Source: Mycobacterium sp. ACS4331 (GTDB taxonomy: Bacteria > Actinomycetota > Actinomycetes > Mycobacteriales > Mycobacteriaceae). From it: 64,000 nt of DNA. Below are positions 39,965 through 48,965 of this stretch, piece by piece (position 1 is the stretch's first letter; each line of letters starts with the position of its first letter). Made by a program: the position numbers and the translations under genes. The notes below the pieces were generated by a model. The model was not told the DNA's origin, searched no databases, and saw only the letters and a program-made list of their open reading frames with translations. The stretch spans positions 62,001-126,000 of the forward strand of contig NZ_LZHW01000013.1 in NCBI RefSeq assembly GCF_001667265.1, written 5' to 3'.

Positions 39965-41445
39965 GCGTCGGCCCGTGATCCGTTGCGCGCCAGCAGTCGC
40001 CGGAGGGACAGGCCGCCGGTGAAGCCGAAGGCGTGGGCCGCCAGCACGGTGGCGGCCGCGTTGCCGAGCGCGACGGCTAGCCACGGTGCCGTGTTGAACG
40101 TCGGTGTCACGGTGCTGACGGTGATGACGGCCGCCGTGATCGCGGACGTGCCCAGAATCGGGCGCAGCGGCAGCACTCCGGGCACGTCGACGCTGCCGCG
40201 AAGCACCGCGCCGATCGCGATGACCAGGACCGCTGAGCTGGCCAGGGTGGCCCATGCGGCACCGTGGTAGGAGAACCGCGGAATCAGAACGAGATTCAGT
40301 GCGACATTGACCGCCAGTGCCAGCAGGGACGCCCACGGGTAGATCCGATGCCGGCCCGCCGAGACCAGGGCCATCAGGCCCAGCTGGGCCAGCGCCGCCA
40401 GGCACGCGCCGATGACCATCAGCTTGGTCGAGAACGAGGCGGCCGCGAATCGTTCGCCGTAGAGCAGGCTCAGCAGGTTCTGCGCACTCGGCCAGAATGC
40501 CGCCGTGCCCGCCGCGCACAACACCGCGATGATGGCGGTGGCCCGGTGCACGGCGTGCCGGAACCCGGCGGGATCCCTGGGCCACGACGCCACCATCACC
40601 GTCGTGAACGGGGTGACGACCGCAAGTGCGAACACCAGGACGAAGTCGGCGAACTTGTACCCGATCGAGTACAGCCCGACGGACTCGAAGCTGTCCAGAT
40701 GGGCCAGCATGACCAGATCGATCTTCGAGGTCATCTCGATGAAGGCGAAGCCGATGCTCAGCGGCACCGCCTCCAGCAGCATCTCCTTCCACCGCCAGAC
40801 CTCAAGCCGCCCAGTCGGACTCGGCCCGAGCCGGCCGCTGCGCAGACCACGCAGCTTCGCCACGATGCCGACGACCTCGTTGGCGATCGCAGGAATCACG
40901 AACACGAGCAGAATGGGTGCCACGAGTGCGGCCACGATCGTGAACACCAGTTGCACCAACTGGCCCAGCATTTCGGCGGCGGCGACGTAGGTCAGCCGCA
41001 ACCTGCTCTGGTACATCACCGTGAGCGCGTGACTGGGCGTGGAGATGACCACCACGATTCCGGCGACCGCGGTCGCCCACACGACGTGCGCGGAGTATCC
41101 GGACAGCAGCACGAACAGCACTGCGATCAGATAACCGGCGAGACCAAGCAGCAGGCGCAGGACGATGAACGACGTGGCCACTCGACCGCGTTCGTCCTCA
41201 TCCTCGCCGTCGATCAGTTTGGCCAGCACCACCCGGCCGACGCCAAGGTCGGTGACTATCGACATCAGTCCCAGCACGCCGAAGATGAAGGAGAACTTCC
41301 CCCACTCGTCGGGCGAGAGCATCCGGGCGATGATCACTGTGCCGGCCCACCCCATGACGGCGATCGCGATGCGGCTCAGCACCATTGAAATGGTGTTGCG
41401 CACCGCACGTGCCGACTGCACAGAGGCGTCGACCTGCTCTGTCAC
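39961..41445 (-). CDS. Wzx-type oligosaccharide flippase (MOP superfamily)
   Basis: A 494-residue multi-pass protein with about 12-14 hydrophobic segments, beginning VRNTISMVLSRIAIAVMGWA and carrying GWAGTVIIARMLSPDEWGKF, the opening of polysaccharide-transport flippases. Charged loops such as KLIDGEDEDERGR and NEVVGIVAKLRGLRSGRLG separate the helices. It would move lipid-linked repeat units to the outside for Wzy polymerisation. GTG 41445 overlaps the upstream GT4 stop (GTGA). MurJ-type flippases are an alternative fold relative, but the context favours Wzx. Confidence 0.88.
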   Translation of the reverse strand: MTEQVDASVQSARAVRNTISMVLSRIAIAVMGWAGTVIIARMLSPDEWGKFSFIFGVLGLMSIVTDLGVGRVVLAKLIDGEDEDERGRVATSFIVLRLLLGLAGYLIAVLFVLLSGYSAHVVWATAVAGIVVVISTPSHALTVMYQSRLRLTYVAAAEMLGQLVQLVFTIVAALVAPILLVFVIPAIANEVVGIVAKLRGLRSGRLGPSPTGRLEVWRWKEMLLEAVPLSIGFAFIEMTSKIDLVMLAHLDSFESVGLYSIGYKFADFVLVFALAVVTPFTTVMVASWPRDPAGFRHAVHRATAIIAVLCAAGTAAFWPSAQNLLSLLYGERFAAASFSTKLMVIGACLAALAQLGLMALVSAGRHRIYPWASLLALAVNVALNLVLIPRFSYHGAAWATLASSAVLVIAIGAVLRGSVDVPGVLPLRPILGTSAITAAVITVSTVTPTFNTAPWLAVALGNAAATVLAAHAFGFTGGLSLRRLLARNGSRADA

Positions 41446-42497
41446 AACGTCACCCCGGCCTTGTCGTAGGCACGCAGTGTCTCGGCCGCGGTGGCCGACC
41501 AACTGAGCGTGGTCGCCGCGCGCACGGCGTTGTCCTGCACCGCGACACGGGCGTCGGCGTCGAGGAGCAGCGGACGCAACGCTGCGACCCACTCGCGCAG
41601 CCGCGGGCTGCCGACCAGTACGGCGCCGTCGCCGACGACCTCGGGCAGCGCGCCGACGGCACTGGCGACCACCACCGCCCCGCAGGCCATGGCCTCCAGC
41701 GGGGGCAGCCCGAACCCCTCATACACGGAGGCGTAGGCCACCACCGTCGCCGCCGCGTAGAGCGCCGGAAGGTCTTCGGTGGGCACGAATCCCAGCCCGA
41801 TGGCGTCGCGCGGGGCGTGCGGGCCGTCCGACCCCTGCCCGGCCAGAACGCAGGGGACGCCGAGTTGGCGAGCCGCCTCCGCGACCAGGTGTGGGCGCTT
41901 TCTGGGTTCGACGGTCGCGACCTGCAGCACGAACCGATCGGGAAGGTGGTACCGCGCCCGGACCGACTCGACGGCGGAGTCCTTCGGCGGGCAGGCCCAC
42001 GACGCGGGTGCCAGGGGGGTCACGATGCTGTCCCGGCCGAACCGGTCGGCGATGCGTTGCGCGGTGAAGTCCGATACGGCGATCACGACGTCGGCCCGGC
42101 GCACCGCGTCGGACACCAGCGCTCGTTCACCCCGTGCCCGGATCCGGGAGAACGCCCACGGGGTGTCGAACACCGACAGGTCATGCACCGTGGAGACGGT
42201 CGCCGCCGGCCCCCAGGCAGGCAGGTCGGCGTCGAGACTGTGGAACAGGGCACCGCGCGCGACGGGCAGTTTCGCGCGGACCGCGCGCCCGATGCCGTGG
42301 CTGTCGGCGACGGTGTCCGCGGCGATGCCTCGGGGGACGTCAGCGGCCGAGCGATGCTGGACGACCGCGCGGGCGGTGGTTGACGCGGGCAGTCGCGGAG
42401 CGAGGTGGCGCAGCATTTCCCTGGCATACGTACTGACGCCGCCGCCACCGGGTTGCATTGCCAGGGCGCCGAACACGATTGCGTCGGCGGAAGTCAT
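41442..42497 (-). CDS. Glycosyltransferase family 4 (first gene of minus-strand unit)
   Basis: A 351-residue GT-B glycosyltransferase. [20 protein letters not shown] near the N-terminus is a typical acceptor-side start, [10 protein letters not shown] sits mid-domain, and the C-terminal half has [11 protein letters not shown] and the E-x7-E element in [21 protein letters not shown]. Wording similar to mannosyl/rhamnosyltransferases (WbaZ/RfaB-like). ATG 42497 faces the divergent PCP gene across a 313-bp promoter region. The first and promoter-proximal gene of GT4-Wzx-GT4. Confidence 0.87.
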   Translation of the reverse strand: MTSADAIVFGALAMQPGGGGVSTYAREMLRHLAPRLPASTTARAVVQHRSAADVPRGIAADTVADSHGIGRAVRAKLPVARGALFHSLDADLPAWGPAATVSTVHDLSVFDTPWAFSRIRARGERALVSDAVRRADVVIAVSDFTAQRIADRFGRDSIVTPLAPASWACPPKDSAVESVRARYHLPDRFVLQVATVEPRKRPHLVAEAARQLGVPCVLAGQGSDGPHAPRDAIGLGFVPTEDLPALYAAATVVAYASVYEGFGLPPLEAMACGAVVVASAVGALPEVVGDGAVLVGSPRLREWVAALRPLLLDADARVAVQDNAVRAATTLSWSATAAETLRAYDKAGVTL

Positions 42498-42810
42498 GGA
42501 ACACCCCGATTCTGGTGGTGACGGGCCTGCGTCCTGGCCTCCCCGGCGACGCGGAGCCGATCATAACGCTTCGCTGGCCGCTCGTCGCGGCGTGCGTGCG
42601 TGGGATCCGAAGAATTTGCCTGGAGCTGACTCGTCCGTTCATTACACGCGCCTACTGGTGCACAGTGGCATCGGAGGCGGACAGCCAAGATGGCCTAATA
42701 ATTTGCCATAGTTGCACATCTCTGCACAAAATGATGCCGCCTGAAGTCGCTGGGTGGGGAGTCGTGGGCGCGGAGTCGACGACTGAGGGCATGACGAGAG
42801 GGGTGGGGCA
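42498..42810. promoter_or_regulatory. Divergent promoter region of the polysaccharide cluster
   Basis: 313 bp with no supported gene between the two divergent transcription units. The middle is AT-rich (CCTAATAATTTGCCATAG around 42694) and likely holds both promoters. Three TGCACA copies occur at 42659, 42713 and 42723; the last two are spaced exactly 10 bp apart, on one face of the helix. ATGGC/GCCAT inverted arms flank the AT-rich core (42690-42709). A GAGAGGGG site precedes the PCP GTG. Confidence 0.55.
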
Positions 42811-44046
42811 GTGGTCATCAACCCGTTGGACGACGGACGCGCGCCGGATGTGATCGGGCATCTGCGCCGGTTGGTCCGGGCCGCTGTGCCCGCCGGAGTG
42901 GTCGCGGCGGTGGTCGGACTCGCGGCCGTCGGCTACCTGCTGAGCGTGAAGCCGACCTACACCGCGACCGTCATCGCGCAGATCGATGCGCAGATCCCCG
43001 TCGTCAGCGGCGACGCCTACCTCTATCAGATGACCGCACCGTATCTGGCCCTCGCCGAGTCGCAGGAGGTTCGTCAGGCCACGGCGCATGAGATGGGCAT
43101 CGACTGGGACCCTGATCGAGTGCGTGACAGCGTGCTGGTCACGGTGTCGAAGTCCCCTCTGCTGCTTGAGGTCTCCGGGTCCTCGCCGGATCGCGCCGAG
43201 GCGCTGAGGCTCGCGCTGACCACCGTGCGTGCACTCGACGGGCAGTCTCGCGCACAACGGCGTGACGAGCTGCAGCGCGCGATCGCGGCACCCAGCGAGG
43301 AACTGGCCAGCGTGGCGCAGCAGATCGCCGCCATAGACGACGAGTTCCTCCGCACCTGGGGCTACCGCGATCCGACCGCGGACGGCGATCCGCAACGAGC
43401 GGCGCTGGCCGCGCGTGCCGACGAACTGGGCGCGCAGATCAACAGGATCCGGGAGGCCGGCGTCAACGGACTGTCGGTGCTTTCGGCACCCGACGTGGAC
43501 GCGGTGGCGCCGTCGGCTCCGCTGTCGACATCGGTGGTCCTGTTCACGGTGGTGGTGGTGTTCATCGTGACCGCTGAGGCGCTGGTCTTCCTGCGCGGCC
43601 GGTTCGGCCGTCGGCTCACCGAGGCCAGCGCCGACCGGATCGCACGGACACGACGGATCGCCCTCGAGGTGCGCGACGCCGCCGCGGTGGGGTTCCCGCC
43701 CGTCACAGCCGGTCTCCTCGCACGCCGCTCGGGGCGAGGCCAGAAGACCATGCTCGTCGTGACGCCGGAGGCCGAGGAACCCGTACGGACGTGGCTGGAC
43801 GACGGCGACGAGGTCGCCTTCGTCGACGTCGAGCACATCGACTCCGGATGGCCCGCCAAACTCACCGATGCCATCGGCCTGGTGATCATCGTGGCCCGCA
43901 GCGGCGAGGGCGAGCGGGTCGGTGTCGACCACGCCGCCCGCACGCTGGCCGAACTCGGCATTCCCCGCCGGCTGGTGATGGTCACCTCGGAGGCGACCTC
44001 GGTGCGCGAGGCTGAGGCCGGGGTGCAGATCGGCGCCGACACGTGA
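42811..44046 (+). CDS. Wzz/YveK-like polysaccharide co-polymerase without kinase P-loop
   Basis: 411 residues: two membrane helices (about 27-47 and 234-256) flank a periplasmic domain rich in coiled helix (ALDGQSRAQRRDELQRAIAA) with the typical YTATVIAQIDAQIPV start, the layout of chain-length regulators. The C-terminal 150 residues are cytoplasmic with a hydrophobic-strand pattern (LVIIVARSG) like the BY-kinase fold, but I see no Walker A (GxxGxGKT) and no Tyr cluster. So it controls chain length without autokinase activity, or a separate kinase exists. It starts at GTG 42811; the stop overlaps the next gene by 4 nt. Confidence 0.75.
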   Translation: MVINPLDDGRAPDVIGHLRRLVRAAVPAGVVAAVVGLAAVGYLLSVKPTYTATVIAQIDAQIPVVSGDAYLYQMTAPYLALAESQEVRQATAHEMGIDWDPDRVRDSVLVTVSKSPLLLEVSGSSPDRAEALRLALTTVRALDGQSRAQRRDELQRAIAAPSEELASVAQQIAAIDDEFLRTWGYRDPTADGDPQRAALAARADELGAQINRIREAGVNGLSVLSAPDVDAVAPSAPLSTSVVLFTVVVVFIVTAEALVFLRGRFGRRLTEASADRIARTRRIALEVRDAAAVGFPPVTAGLLARRSGRGQKTMLVVTPEAEEPVRTWLDDGDEVAFVDVEHIDSGWPAKLTDAIGLVIIVARSGEGERVGVDHAARTLAELGIPRRLVMVTSEATSVREAEAGVQIGADT

Positions 44047-45128
44047 GGATCGTGCACCTGCTCAACGAACTCTGCGACACCGGAAACGGAATCGTCAACG
44101 TCGCAGTGGATCTCGCGTGCGCGCAGGCCAGCGCCGGTCACGAGGTGATGGTCGTGTCCGGAGGTGGGGCGTTCGTGTCCCTGGTCGAGGGGTTCGGCGC
44201 GCGGCACCACACGGTGAGATTCGAGCGCACTCCGGTGGCGCTGCTGCGGGCCTGGCGCGCGGTCGCGGCCCTGCTGACCGAGTTCGGCCCCGACATCGTG
44301 CACTCGCACACCTTGACGCCGGCGGTGCTGTCGTACGCGGTGCGGTGGCGCGACATCGTCGCCCGCCGTTCGGTGACCGCGCGGCTGGTCACCACGGTGC
44401 ACAACGAATACCAGCGTGGGGCAGCGCTGATGGGTCTGGCCGACGCCACGGTGGGGGTCAGTCGGGCGGTGAGCACCGCCATGGCCCGACGTGGAATTCC
44501 CGTGAGCCGCAACCGCACGGTCCACAACGGCACCATCGGGACACCACGACGCCGGTCGGCCGCCGACGTGGCGCCGATCGACCTTGGACCCCGGTCCGTC
44601 GTCGTGCTGGGCGCGGTCTCCGAACGCAAGGGTGCCGACGTGGTGGTCGCGGCCTTCGCGACCCTGGCCGACGAGTACGACGATCTGTCCCTGTGGTTCG
44701 TCGGGAACCCGGACTGGGCGGACCTGGTCGCGCACGCCCGGACGCTGCCCTGCGCGGGGCGAATCCACTTCGTGGGCTTGGAGGCCGAACCGGCCAAGTA
44801 CCTCAACGCGGCCACCGTGATGGTGCTGGCGTCCCGACGGGATCCCTTCCCGCTGGTGCTCTCCGAGGCCCGAGAGTGCGGAGTGCCGATCATCGCGTCC
44901 GACGTCGACGGCATCCCGGAGGCGCTCGACGGTGGCGAGGCCGGACTCCTGTTCCCGGTCGGGGACAGCGCCGCTCTGGCCGAATGTGTTCGGCGAGTGG
45001 TGGATTCCGACGACGTGCGGCGTGATCTGGCAGCGCGCGCGGCATTCGGCGCCGATCGCCTCTCGGTGCAGCGGATGACTGCCGACTACGTCGACGTCTA
45101 CCTCGAACAGCTTGCACTGCGGTGTTGA
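44043..45128 (+). CDS. Glycosyltransferase family 4 (coupled to PCP)
   Basis: A 361-residue GT-B enzyme with LLNELCDTGNGIVNVAVDLA at the N-terminus, DIVHSHTLTPAVLSY mid-domain, and a donor-binding C-terminus (VVVLGAVSERKGADVVV ... DPFPLVLSEARECGVPIIA). The E-x7-E glutamates are less regular than in the other GT4s (here SEARECGV), so its donor preference may differ. GTG 44043 overlaps the PCP stop (GTGA); the stop overlaps the polymerase gene by 7 nt. Confidence 0.85.
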   Translation: MRIVHLLNELCDTGNGIVNVAVDLACAQASAGHEVMVVSGGGAFVSLVEGFGARHHTVRFERTPVALLRAWRAVAALLTEFGPDIVHSHTLTPAVLSYAVRWRDIVARRSVTARLVTTVHNEYQRGAALMGLADATVGVSRAVSTAMARRGIPVSRNRTVHNGTIGTPRRRSAADVAPIDLGPRSVVVLGAVSERKGADVVVAAFATLADEYDDLSLWFVGNPDWADLVAHARTLPCAGRIHFVGLEAEPAKYLNAATVMVLASRRDPFPLVLSEARECGVPIIASDVDGIPEALDGGEAGLLFPVGDSAALAECVRRVVDSDDVRRDLAARAAFGADRLSVQRMTADYVDVYLEQLALRC

Positions 45129-46480
45129 GTGTGGGGTCGGCGGCGCTGGCCGTCGCGAGCCTGTTCATCCTGCATCGCCCGCAGAGAGGCCTGCTCATCC
45201 TGGCGGCGCTCACGCCGTTGAACGGCCTGCTGATCATCCTGCCCGACGCTGCCCCGGCATGGTGGAAGGAGGCCCTGCTGCTGGTGACCGTCGCCGCGGC
45301 AGTGACCAGGAGCGGGTTGCGGGCACCGGCGCGGCTCAACGTGCCGTGGTGGCCTGCGATCGCTGTGCTCGTCGTGATCGGCTGTGTCTCAGCGGTTCTC
45401 ACCCACGGCAGCCTGGGTTGGATCCCCATCAAGATCACCTTCTGCTACCTGCTGGTCGTCGTGGCCCTGTGGTTCGCACCGCTGTCGGCGGCGGACCGCG
45501 ACCGCCTGGTCACGGTGATCATGGTGGGCGGGACGCTCAACGCGCTCTGGGGTGTCGCCCAACAGGTTCTCGGCGCGGAGTTCCTGTTGGGCCTCGGTTA
45601 TGAGTACGGCCAGCAGGTTCGGTTCGCAGGGGACTCGCTGCGGAGCTTCGGCACATTCGTCCAACCGTTCGGCTACGGGCTCTTCCTGATGCTGACGATC
45701 CTCATCGGGGTCGCCGTCGCACTCGACGATCCGCGAAGACGACGCAATCAGGTCTTCCTGTGGCTGCTGCCCGTCCTTGTCGCGGGCCTCGCGGCGTCGG
45801 TGGTACGGGCCAGTTTCGTCGGCCTGGCGGTCGGGCTTCTGTGGATTGGCGTGCTCAGACACCGGAAACTGCTGGCCGCGGCGGCCGCCGCCGCGGTGGT
45901 GGCCGTGCCCGCGGTGCTGGTGTTCGCACCGCGCGGGGCGCTGGCGACGGTGTTCTCCCCGGACAGCTTCAGTACGAGGGCACAGGGGTGGGGGGTCACC
46001 TGGTCGCTCATTCTGGATCGTCCGCTCGGCGCGGGCCTGGGTTCGGCCGGATCGGCCGCGCAGAAGATCGTCACCGACGCCCTGCAACTGCCGGAGAGCT
46101 TCGCCACCCGAATCGACGGCGCGGTCGCGTACTCGATCGGGCTGCCCTATCAGCCCGACAACTACTACATGAAAATGCTCATCGAACTGGGTCCTCTCGG
46201 CCTGTGGTTCTTCGTCATGTTCCTGGTCGCCGCGGCCGTCTCGACCCTTCACGTCGCCCGCTCCGCAGCGCGGCCGGCCGACGCCGGTCTGGCCGTCGGG
46301 GTGGGTGCGCTGCGCGCCGCCGCCGCGGTGGCCTCGCTGGTCTCGACCTATCTCGAGATCTTCCCGATGGACTACTTCACGTGGCTGCTGCTCGGCGCGG
46401 TGGGCTGTATTCCGCTGAGCTCCAGTGCTGAGGGCTCCGCCGCCGTCGGCGAATCCGCGCCCCGCGAGGTGGCCCGGTGA
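45122..46480 (+). CDS. Wzy/O-antigen-ligase-like polymerase
   Basis: A 452-residue integral membrane protein with about 11-12 helices and a large outside loop (about residues 285-345) holding LDRPLGAGLGSAGSAAQK and YQPDNYYMKMLIELGPLGL, the hallmark of Wzy_C/O-antigen ligases. It would polymerise repeat units flipped by Wzx. Start GTG 45122 (or TTG 45125) overlaps the upstream GT4. The C-terminus is cytoplasmic and ends by overlapping the glycosidase gene by 4 nt. Sequence-level divergence is normal for this family; the call rests on topology, the loop motif and context. Confidence 0.82.
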   Translation: MLSVGSAALAVASLFILHRPQRGLLILAALTPLNGLLIILPDAAPAWWKEALLLVTVAAAVTRSGLRAPARLNVPWWPAIAVLVVIGCVSAVLTHGSLGWIPIKITFCYLLVVVALWFAPLSAADRDRLVTVIMVGGTLNALWGVAQQVLGAEFLLGLGYEYGQQVRFAGDSLRSFGTFVQPFGYGLFLMLTILIGVAVALDDPRRRRNQVFLWLLPVLVAGLAASVVRASFVGLAVGLLWIGVLRHRKLLAAAAAAAVVAVPAVLVFAPRGALATVFSPDSFSTRAQGWGVTWSLILDRPLGAGLGSAGSAAQKIVTDALQLPESFATRIDGAVAYSIGLPYQPDNYYMKMLIELGPLGLWFFVMFLVAAAVSTLHVARSAARPADAGLAVGVGALRAAAAVASLVSTYLEIFPMDYFTWLLLGAVGCIPLSSSAEGSAAVGESAPREVAR

Positions 46481-47586
46481 GTCCGCAGCGGCGCCGGCTT
46501 CGGACTTCGGTGACGGTGTGCCACCTGGCGATCCTGATCGCCTCGACGCTGTTGCTCACCGACACCGTGGTTCCGGTTTCGCAGGCCGATCCGGTGAACT
46601 GCGCCGCTCCGGGAGAGGACATCGGCGTGGCCGGAGGCGCAGAACTCATGAGACTGTCCGATGCCGAGTTGGCCCGGGAACTGGACCTCATGCGGGCGGC
46701 CGGCGTTCGCAGAATCCGGGTGGGCGCCGAATGGTCGACGGTGGAACGTGTTGAAGGCCAGCAGGACTGGAGTCAGACCGACCGGGTCGTCGACGCGGCG
46801 CTGGAGCGCGGCATGCAGGTGCTCGGCGTGGTGCTGTCCTCGCCGAGTTGGGCTGTGGACCCCACCGCGCGTGGCGATCAGTGGGCGCTGCCCGCCGACC
46901 CCGCCACCTTCGGGCGATTCGCGGGCGACGCCGCTGCGCACTACGCGGGCCGGATCACCGCATGGGAGATCTGGAACGAGCCCAACATCCCCACCTTCGC
47001 GCGTCCGAAACCGGACGTCGCGGCGTACGCGGCGATGCTTTCGGCGGCCGCTGAGCACATCCGGGGCCGGGTGCCTGGCGTCACGCTCATCACGGCCGGA
47101 CTCGCGCCGGCCGGGGACGACGGACAGAGCATCGCGCCGACGACATTCCTCGAGCAGCTGTATCGCGTCGGCGACCGCAGCGCCTGGGATGCCGTCGGCA
47201 TGCATCCGTACACCTATCCGGCACTTCCGGATTCGCCGGGCACCGCCGATTGGAATGCCTTCCAGCGGATTTCGCTGATGCGGGGCATCATGGAGGACCA
47301 CGGCGACGGGGCCAAGAGGATCTGGCTCACCGAGTTCGGTGCGCCGACGGGCGGGCAGAGCGATGCCGCGGTCTCGGAGGCTGACCAGGCACGAGCGATC
47401 AGACAGGCGATCGAGCGGATCCGGTCGGCGACGTACTTCGGCCCGATCTTCATCCACCAGACGCGCGACCGCGGCGCCGACCCCGACGACGTCGAGGACC
47501 ATTTCGGGCTTCTGCGGCTGGACTTCTCGGAGAAGCCGGCCTACCACCTGGTGTCCGAGATGACGCGGAGGTGCCAGGTGCCGTGA
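46477..47586 (+). CDS. Secreted clan GH-A glycoside hydrolase (GH39/GH5-like)
   Basis: 369 residues: an N-terminal signal or anchor (HLAILIASTLLLTDTVV), then a (beta/alpha)8 glycosidase with the acid/base Glu168 in AWEIWNEPN and the nucleophile Glu286 in WLTEFGAP, the spacing of clan GH-A retaining enzymes. It resembles PslG, a GH39 glycosidase in the Psl exopolysaccharide locus of Pseudomonas, in both fold and context. It may trim the polymer for release, as in other EPS loci (inference). GTG 46477 and the 3' overlap (GTGA) couple it to both neighbours. Confidence 0.83.
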   Translation: MSPQRRRLRTSVTVCHLAILIASTLLLTDTVVPVSQADPVNCAAPGEDIGVAGGAELMRLSDAELARELDLMRAAGVRRIRVGAEWSTVERVEGQQDWSQTDRVVDAALERGMQVLGVVLSSPSWAVDPTARGDQWALPADPATFGRFAGDAAAHYAGRITAWEIWNEPNIPTFARPKPDVAAYAAMLSAAAEHIRGRVPGVTLITAGLAPAGDDGQSIAPTTFLEQLYRVGDRSAWDAVGMHPYTYPALPDSPGTADWNAFQRISLMRGIMEDHGDGAKRIWLTEFGAPTGGQSDAAVSEADQARAIRQAIERIRSATYFGPIFIHQTRDRGADPDDVEDHFGLLRLDFSEKPAYHLVSEMTRRCQVP

Positions 47587-48695
47587 CCGAACCGCGCATC
47601 GCGATCGTGCACGAGCGATTCACCGAGATCGCGGGATCAGAACACGTCGTCGAGCAGCTCTGGCTGACCTGGCCGCACGCCAGCGTGCACGTCCCGATAG
47701 CACGGGGGTCTGCTGTGCCGCAGGGTCTTCCGTGCACTCCGGAGGCCACCCGGCTCAACGCCGCCTACCGCATGCTCGGGAGCTACGCCCCGCTCGCGCC
47801 CCTGCTGCCGCGGGCCTTCCGCACCATGGACCTGCGCCGGGCCGACGTGGTGGTCGTGAGCCATCACGCGTTCGCGGTTCAGGCCGCGCTGGCCACCGCG
47901 GCGCCGGTCATCGCCTACGTGCACAGCCCTGCCCGGTGGGCCTGGGATCCGACGCTGCGCGCGCAGGAGGCCGGCGGTGCCGCGGGCGCGATGATGCTCG
48001 CAGGACTGGCCCGGATCGCGCGGCGCGGTGAACTGGCCGCAGCCGGGCGGCTGACGAGTATCGTCGCCAATTCGACCGCCGTCGCCGACCGGATTCAGCG
48101 GTGGTGGGGACGCGAGTCAGTGGTGGTTCCGCCTCCCGTCGACACCGCGGGCTTCACCCCGGACCCGTCGATCGCGCGCGAGGACTTCTTCCTTCTCGCA
48201 GGACGCCTCGTGCCCTACAAGCGTCCCGATCTGGCGATCCGGGCCGCGCGTTCGGCAGGAGTGCGATTGGTGGTCGTCGGCGACGGGCGCGCCATGAACG
48301 CCTGCCGTGCGCTCGCGGGACCCGACACCGTCTTCCTCGGGCGGGTGCCGCACGCGCAACTGCTCGACCTGTACCGCCGCGCGCGGGCGCTGCTCATGCC
48401 CGGCGTGGAGGATTTCGGGATCGTGCCCGTCGAGGCCATGGCCACCGGGACACCCGTCATCGCACTGGGCGCGGGGGGCGCGGTGGACACCGTCATCCCG
48501 GGACGGACCGGTGTGCTGGTGGCCGACGGTGACGACGACGGCGTGGTCGAGCGGTTTGCGGTGACGATGGCGCAGTTCGACCCGAGAGCCTACGACCCGG
48601 GACAGGTGCGCGCCTGGGCCGAGGGTTTCTCGCGGCAGCGGTTCCGCGAGCGCATGGCGGCTGTGCTCAACGACGTCACGTCACGGGTGGTCTGA
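47583..48695 (+). CDS. Glycosyltransferase family 4 (last gene of plus-strand unit)
   Basis: A 370-residue GT-B enzyme with IVHERFTEIAGSEHVVEQLW at the N-terminus, a pattern frequent in mannosyltransferases, plus AYVHSPARWAWDP mid-domain. The donor half shows LLAGRLVPYKRPDLAIRA and the E-x7-E element in VEDFGIVPVEAMATGTPVIA. The WbdA/WcaI-type resemblance suggests mannose transfer (inference). GTG 47583 overlaps the glycosidase stop. Last of five overlapping genes; a 270-bp AT-rich gap follows. Confidence 0.87.
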   Translation: MTEPRIAIVHERFTEIAGSEHVVEQLWLTWPHASVHVPIARGSAVPQGLPCTPEATRLNAAYRMLGSYAPLAPLLPRAFRTMDLRRADVVVVSHHAFAVQAALATAAPVIAYVHSPARWAWDPTLRAQEAGGAAGAMMLAGLARIARRGELAAAGRLTSIVANSTAVADRIQRWWGRESVVVPPPVDTAGFTPDPSIAREDFFLLAGRLVPYKRPDLAIRAARSAGVRLVVVGDGRAMNACRALAGPDTVFLGRVPHAQLLDLYRRARALLMPGVEDFGIVPVEAMATGTPVIALGAGGAVDTVIPGRTGVLVADGDDDGVVERFAVTMAQFDPRAYDPGQVRAWAEGFSRQRFRERMAAVLNDVTSRVV

Positions 48696-48965
48696 AAACC
48701 GCATTCCGCACATTCATTGAAAAGTGCTTGAATCCCCGTTCCGGGATCGCTGCGCCGTGGGCATGTGGGATCAGTGTCGAACAGAGTGGATCAACAGTTA
48801 TGAATAGTTAGCTGGAGAACAACTGTCTGGCCTGCATTTAATTGCTTACGCATGTATTACAGCGAATATGCATACACGACAATTTGTGACATCGATCACT
48901 ACGTGTTTGCTGCCGTGGACCGCCTCTCAGGTGCGTGTAAGTATTAGCTGAATCTGTCACAGCGA
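48696..48965. promoter_or_regulatory. AT-rich promoter region upstream of the initiating sugar transferase
   Basis: 270 bp, visibly richer in A+T than any other stretch of the window, with no supported gene. It holds the CRP-type site at 48885-48900, a TATGCATA palindrome near 48868, and ACAGTT/AACTGT inverted arms (48794-48799 and 48821-48826). It is long enough for a regulated leader or a small RNA, but none is demonstrable here. Confidence 0.55.
48885..48900. promoter_or_regulatory. CRP (cAMP receptor protein)-type binding site
   Basis: TGTGA, 6 nt, TCACT matches the mycobacterial and E. coli CRP consensus TGTGA-N6-TCACA at 9 of 10 positions. It lies 66 to 81 bp before the ATG of the sugar transferase, a class I activator distance if transcription starts close to the ATG. 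Confidence 0.7.
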
